64,000 bases of DNA, from positions 744,001-808,000 of the forward strand of contig JACATO010000039.1 in the NCBI GenBank assembly GCA_018389105.1, in the 5' to 3' direction. This document shows positions 61,043 to 64,000 of the stretch, one piece after another (within the stretch, counting starts at the first letter, position 1; every line of letters starts with the position of its first letter). The stretch is from Nautilus pompilius. Taxonomy: Eukaryota > Mollusca > Cephalopoda > Nautilida > Nautilidae. The position numbers and the translations under genes are program-made. The notes beneath the pieces are model-generated. The model searched no databases. It was not told where the DNA came from and worked only from the letters and a program-made list of their open reading frames with translations.

Positions 61043-63842
61043 GTGAGCATCTTTTAAAAATTCTCTGCTGTTTTAAGTAAAATATATGAATACCACTATC
61101 TTTGCAAGCTTTAATCTGTAGTCTTTCTATTTTGTGTGATTCATTAGTTCTTTCTACCATTTATTGTTTTCACAGTATTCAAAGTTTATGTTGTTAGTCA
61201 GTTGACATTCTGACTAAAGTTTAACCCCGAATCAACTTAGGAATTTGGGGACTATAAGGTCAAACATACAAAATGAACCCATGCTGCACCTAGGATAAAA
61301 AAGTTTTACACTACATTTGTTTGAAGGAAGTACTATTACAGATTGAAAAAAATTAGACTTAAAATTAGAGCTGTCTACATTGTTGCTTGTGCTAACTGGT
61401 GGATTGTATCTTTGCAAAAATGATGGGAGCCCTTGTCTCATCAAGGTATAAAATAAAAAGATTTTTCAGATTTTGATACTTGTACAAATCTTGGTTTGCA
61501 CCATCCTGAACAGTAGCTGTTTTCAGATCAAAGCCCCTGGTAGAAAAGGGACTGACTACCTTAAGTGAACATCCAGCAAAGCCTGGCTAACCAATCATGT
61601 TAGTATTTAAAGGATTGACCCCCCCCCCCCTTTTTTAGACTCGTATTAAGAAACGCTGATTTCAAATCCACAAACATTCCACATTTTTGCTACCAGTTAG
61701 AAGTTTATATCTGCTCCCCCTCAGCTCTTTACCTAATGTGTGTGAATATTTTGTACATCTCGTGCACAGGAATAAAAATCCTACAGTCACATCTGGTATC
61801 TTCAGATTCATTTCTATTTTTTTATTTTTACATATAAAAGGAAAGAATGAAAATGAAATTTTTGATTTTGTTCTTCTAACAATTCCATTAGTTGAGAAGT
61901 GTACAAGTTGATTGTGAAAATGATGCGCATGTTGCTGTTTTTTTCATTTTTTACTCTTGTCTTATATGAAATATTTCTTTTATTTTCAGAAAACACTAAA
62001 TATACAGGATGTTCCAGCCATGATGGCTGCTGCACCATTGGCTGCACCACAAGTGAGTGGAACTAGTAACAGGTTAGATGGGTCAAAGACCCAGGAGAAA
62101 TGTACTGAGAGGAGATTGGAACATAATGCCTAATACCTGCTTAGATAAAGATGCAAAGATTTTTCAAAAATAATATATCTGATTTCTCTTGAGTAGTGGT
62201 AAATATACAGATTTTCTGTAATTTTTTTTGAAAAAACCCTATCTTGTACAATGTAGCAAAAGAGAAGGTAGAATATGTAGATTTATTTCTTCCTCTGTTA
62301 CCATGCCAAGTCTGCTGTTTGGGTGTAATCTTAAAATACTCTTCCTGAGAGATTTCGTATTTAAGTTTATCCGGGTTCATCTAAGACAAAACATCACTAC
62401 TACCCATTGTTTGGAGAAATGAACAAAACTGTTTATTAGAGGGGGTGGAGGTTTAGTCAGGGCTGCTTCCTTTCATAAGATACCTTTATCACTTGTTTGC
62501 ATTTCTCTAGGAAGAGGAGGAAGAAGTTGAGCCAAAGCAAGAGAAGACATCATTTACTGTGAAATTACTGAAGTTCGAAGCAAGCAAAAAAGTCACCCTT
62601 ATAAAAGAAATCAAGAGCCTAATTTCTGGAATGAACCTTGTTCAGGTAAAAAAAGACTTTTGTTTAAGGTTGATGGCAAGATAAGTAGGTCTTCTCACAT
62701 TGGTTTTGTAAGGAAGGAAGAAATACACCCAGACCATTGCTACGCAACATACAGTTAACCAGATAGCATAAACAGGAGTAGTTTTGTCTTAACTCTGCTG
62801 GTTTACCACCCTTATCATCTTCACAAGTTGGCTGTGTAGATTTCTAGTAGGGATTTTTGAGGGGGTTTGTCCACTTGTGGAAAAATCTATTATTTTCAGC
62901 CTGAAACTTGATGCCAAGAACATTCTCAGCAAACTGTGCAACTTAAGACTACAACATCAATTCTTCCCCCATGTATTCACTCACTCATTTGATATCCTTC
63001 TGGCATCACATAGAAACAAAAAACGTTTTTTAGAAGCAGATCAAGAACTTTATCCATCCTTCCCAAAGACCGAGTATTTGTTTTTCCCTCGCATCACCAA
63101 GCAAATTAAAACTGCTTTAGTAATGTTTAGTTTTTTCATTACATGAAGATCTTGGCCAGCATTGTCTCTTGGAGATATTCTTACAAGATAATTTATCAGC
63201 TTTTACTGATTATAAGTTTGGGTTTTATTTTCAGCTGATTTTAGACTTTTTTGGCTCCAGTAATCACCTGCCTATTTTCAAATTTGTATGAGTGGCAATT
63301 AAAAAAAAAATGTATTTGTTGTAAGAGAAGCTAGTCTCAGTTTACTTAAGGTTCTTTACTGGAATTAACTAACACTAATCTTTTGGTTTTTAAGTAGTCA
63401 GAAACTCCAAAATCATCTAGATAGATAGATAAATACTTTAAAAAATATTGCCACTTTTGCATGTTAATTCCAAAATATCTTCATTTACTGGGTGAATGTC
63501 AGAAATGACTGCTTTTCATTGAATGATCAGATTTCAAAATCTGTTTCTTTGTTACTGCTGTTTTCAGTTTTAAATCCAGGAGTTTATTTAACATAGTCAA
63601 ATTTTACTTCAAGGAACCTAATCAAAGTTGCCCTTCAACAAGAGAGAAATTTTGTTTTCTCTATGGTATTGCTGTTCTATGGACATCTAATTATATATAT
63701 ATATATATATTATTTTTTTTTTAAGGCAAAGAAATTTGTGGAATCAGCACCACAGGTGGTAAGAAGTGATATAGGAAAAGATGAAGCAGAAAAACTGAAA
63801 GATGCTCTGATGGCAGTAGGAGCTGAAGTACAGATAGAATAA
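60847..63842 (+). CDS. Mitochondrial ribosomal protein bL12m (four exons, start missing)
   Basis: MRPL12 is the mitochondrial counterpart of bacterial L7/L12, which forms the ribosomal stalk that recruits translation GTPases. It also binds mitochondrial RNA polymerase in mammals. Exons are 60847-61042, 61990-62052, 62511-62645 and 63726-63842, in phase, giving 169 residues (human 198 including the presequence). The first visible part, VCSIHRVLEAQRFNFLQIAR, is basic and suits a mitochondrial presequence. Then comes the dimerisation domain YAPKLQKIVEDISQLTLLEV with ADLNELLK, a hinge rich in Ala and Met, an acidic EEEEE linker, and the C-terminal domain TSFTVKLLKFEASKKVTLIK with EIKSLISGMNLVQAKKFVES, ending EVQIE. 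The initiating Met must come from an upstream exon that ends in phase 2, which I could not find. Confidence 0.95.
61043..61989 (+). other. MRPL12 intron
   Basis: An AT-rich intron with a C-run at about 61620-61632. Nothing else recognised. Confidence 0.75.
61990..62052 (+). CDS. MRPL12 exon: hinge
   Basis: 21 codons, KTLNIQDVPAMMAAAPLAAP plus Gln, an Ala-rich flexible hinge. The acceptor is TATTTTCAG and the donor CAA|GTGAGT. Confidence 0.93.
62053..62510 (+). other. MRPL12 intron
   Basis: A 458-bp intron. Nothing recognised. Confidence 0.8.
62511..62645 (+). CDS. MRPL12 exon: start of C-terminal domain
   Basis: It encodes EEEEEVEPKQEKTSFTVKLL, then KFEASKKVTLIKEIKSLISG and MNLVQ. The acceptor is TTTCTCTAG and the donor CAG|GTAAAA. 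Confidence 0.95.
62646..63725 (+). other. MRPL12 last intron
   Basis: A 1.1-kb AT-rich intron with a TATATA tract at about 63690-63711 just before the acceptor T-run. Nothing else recognised. Confidence 0.75.
63726..63842 (+). CDS. MRPL12 last exon
   Basis: It encodes AKKFVESAPQVVRSDIGKDE and AEKLKDALMAVGAEVQIE, then TAA at 63840-63842. It matches the end of the L7/L12 C-terminal domain. Confidence 0.95.
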   Translation, partial: AKKFVESAPQVVRSDIGKDEAEKLKDALMAVGAEVQIE

Positions 63843-64000
63843 CTTAAGTAATATATCTAGTAAAATGAGATGCACGTATGTGAACAGATGTACAGCATAA
63901 TTGTCCACAGTAGTACTGCTTTTGTTCTTGGTGCCATCTGATTGGGACAATGCTGGTAACAATTTTGTATAGTAGGACTACTATTTTTCTCCTGTGTGCT
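63843..64000 (+). other. MRPL12 3' UTR, cut by window end
   Basis: Untranslated sequence after the stop. No AATAAA was seen before the window ends. Confidence 0.7.

Overview
The window looks like nuclear DNA from an AT-rich metazoan with long introns, probably a non-vertebrate. The encoded proteins look lophotrochozoan or mollusc-like to me, but the sequence alone does not fix the species. Four conserved animal genes are present, all split by GT-AG introns. Exons were assigned by reading protein homology across splice junctions and checking that phases agree.

Layout. (1) About 1-21361, plus strand: the 3' two thirds of an hnRNP H/F-type RNA-binding protein gene, six exons from the middle of qRRM2 to the stop codon. 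Its introns carry a tRNA-like SINE, a dispersed unclassified repeat, a Tigger-type MITE and a dead mariner. (2) 21538-24093: a complete but dead hAT transposon with an exact 8-bp target-site duplication, sitting between two convergent genes. (3) 24391-50122, minus strand: MICU1, the calcium-sensing gatekeeper of the mitochondrial calcium uniporter. Its 11 coding exons are phase-consistent and encode 517 residues. Its introns hold a 2.3-kb minisatellite with a 48-bp unit, a second hAT, a Tigger-like MITE, a nearly intact Tigger/pogo transposon and a degraded unclassified element. (4) 51160-53006: a minisatellite with a 52-bp unit next to a short GC-rich region (about 53189-53300) that looks like a divergent promoter shared by MICU1 and PCNA. 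(5) 53297-56564, plus strand: PCNA from about codon 43 to the stop codon. The first 42 codons are not recognisable anywhere in the window. (6) 58826-60020: a composite tandem repeat whose units carry splice-donor-like sequence. (7) 60847-63842, plus strand: MRPL12 (mitochondrial ribosomal protein bL12m), four exons, with the exon holding the start codon not identified.

The genes are housekeeping functions: splicing control, mitochondrial calcium entry, DNA replication and mitochondrial translation. MICU1 and MRPL12 are both mitochondrial, but nothing here suggests an operon-like system. I found no CRISPR array, rRNA gene, convincing tRNA gene or integrated virus. The unusual content is in the repeats, the transposons and the broken 5' end of PCNA. 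I did not find a new biological system. The best leads are the PCNA 5' junction, the three minisatellites (two of them beside promoters) and the young Tigger copy with an internal 54-bp perfect inverted repeat.
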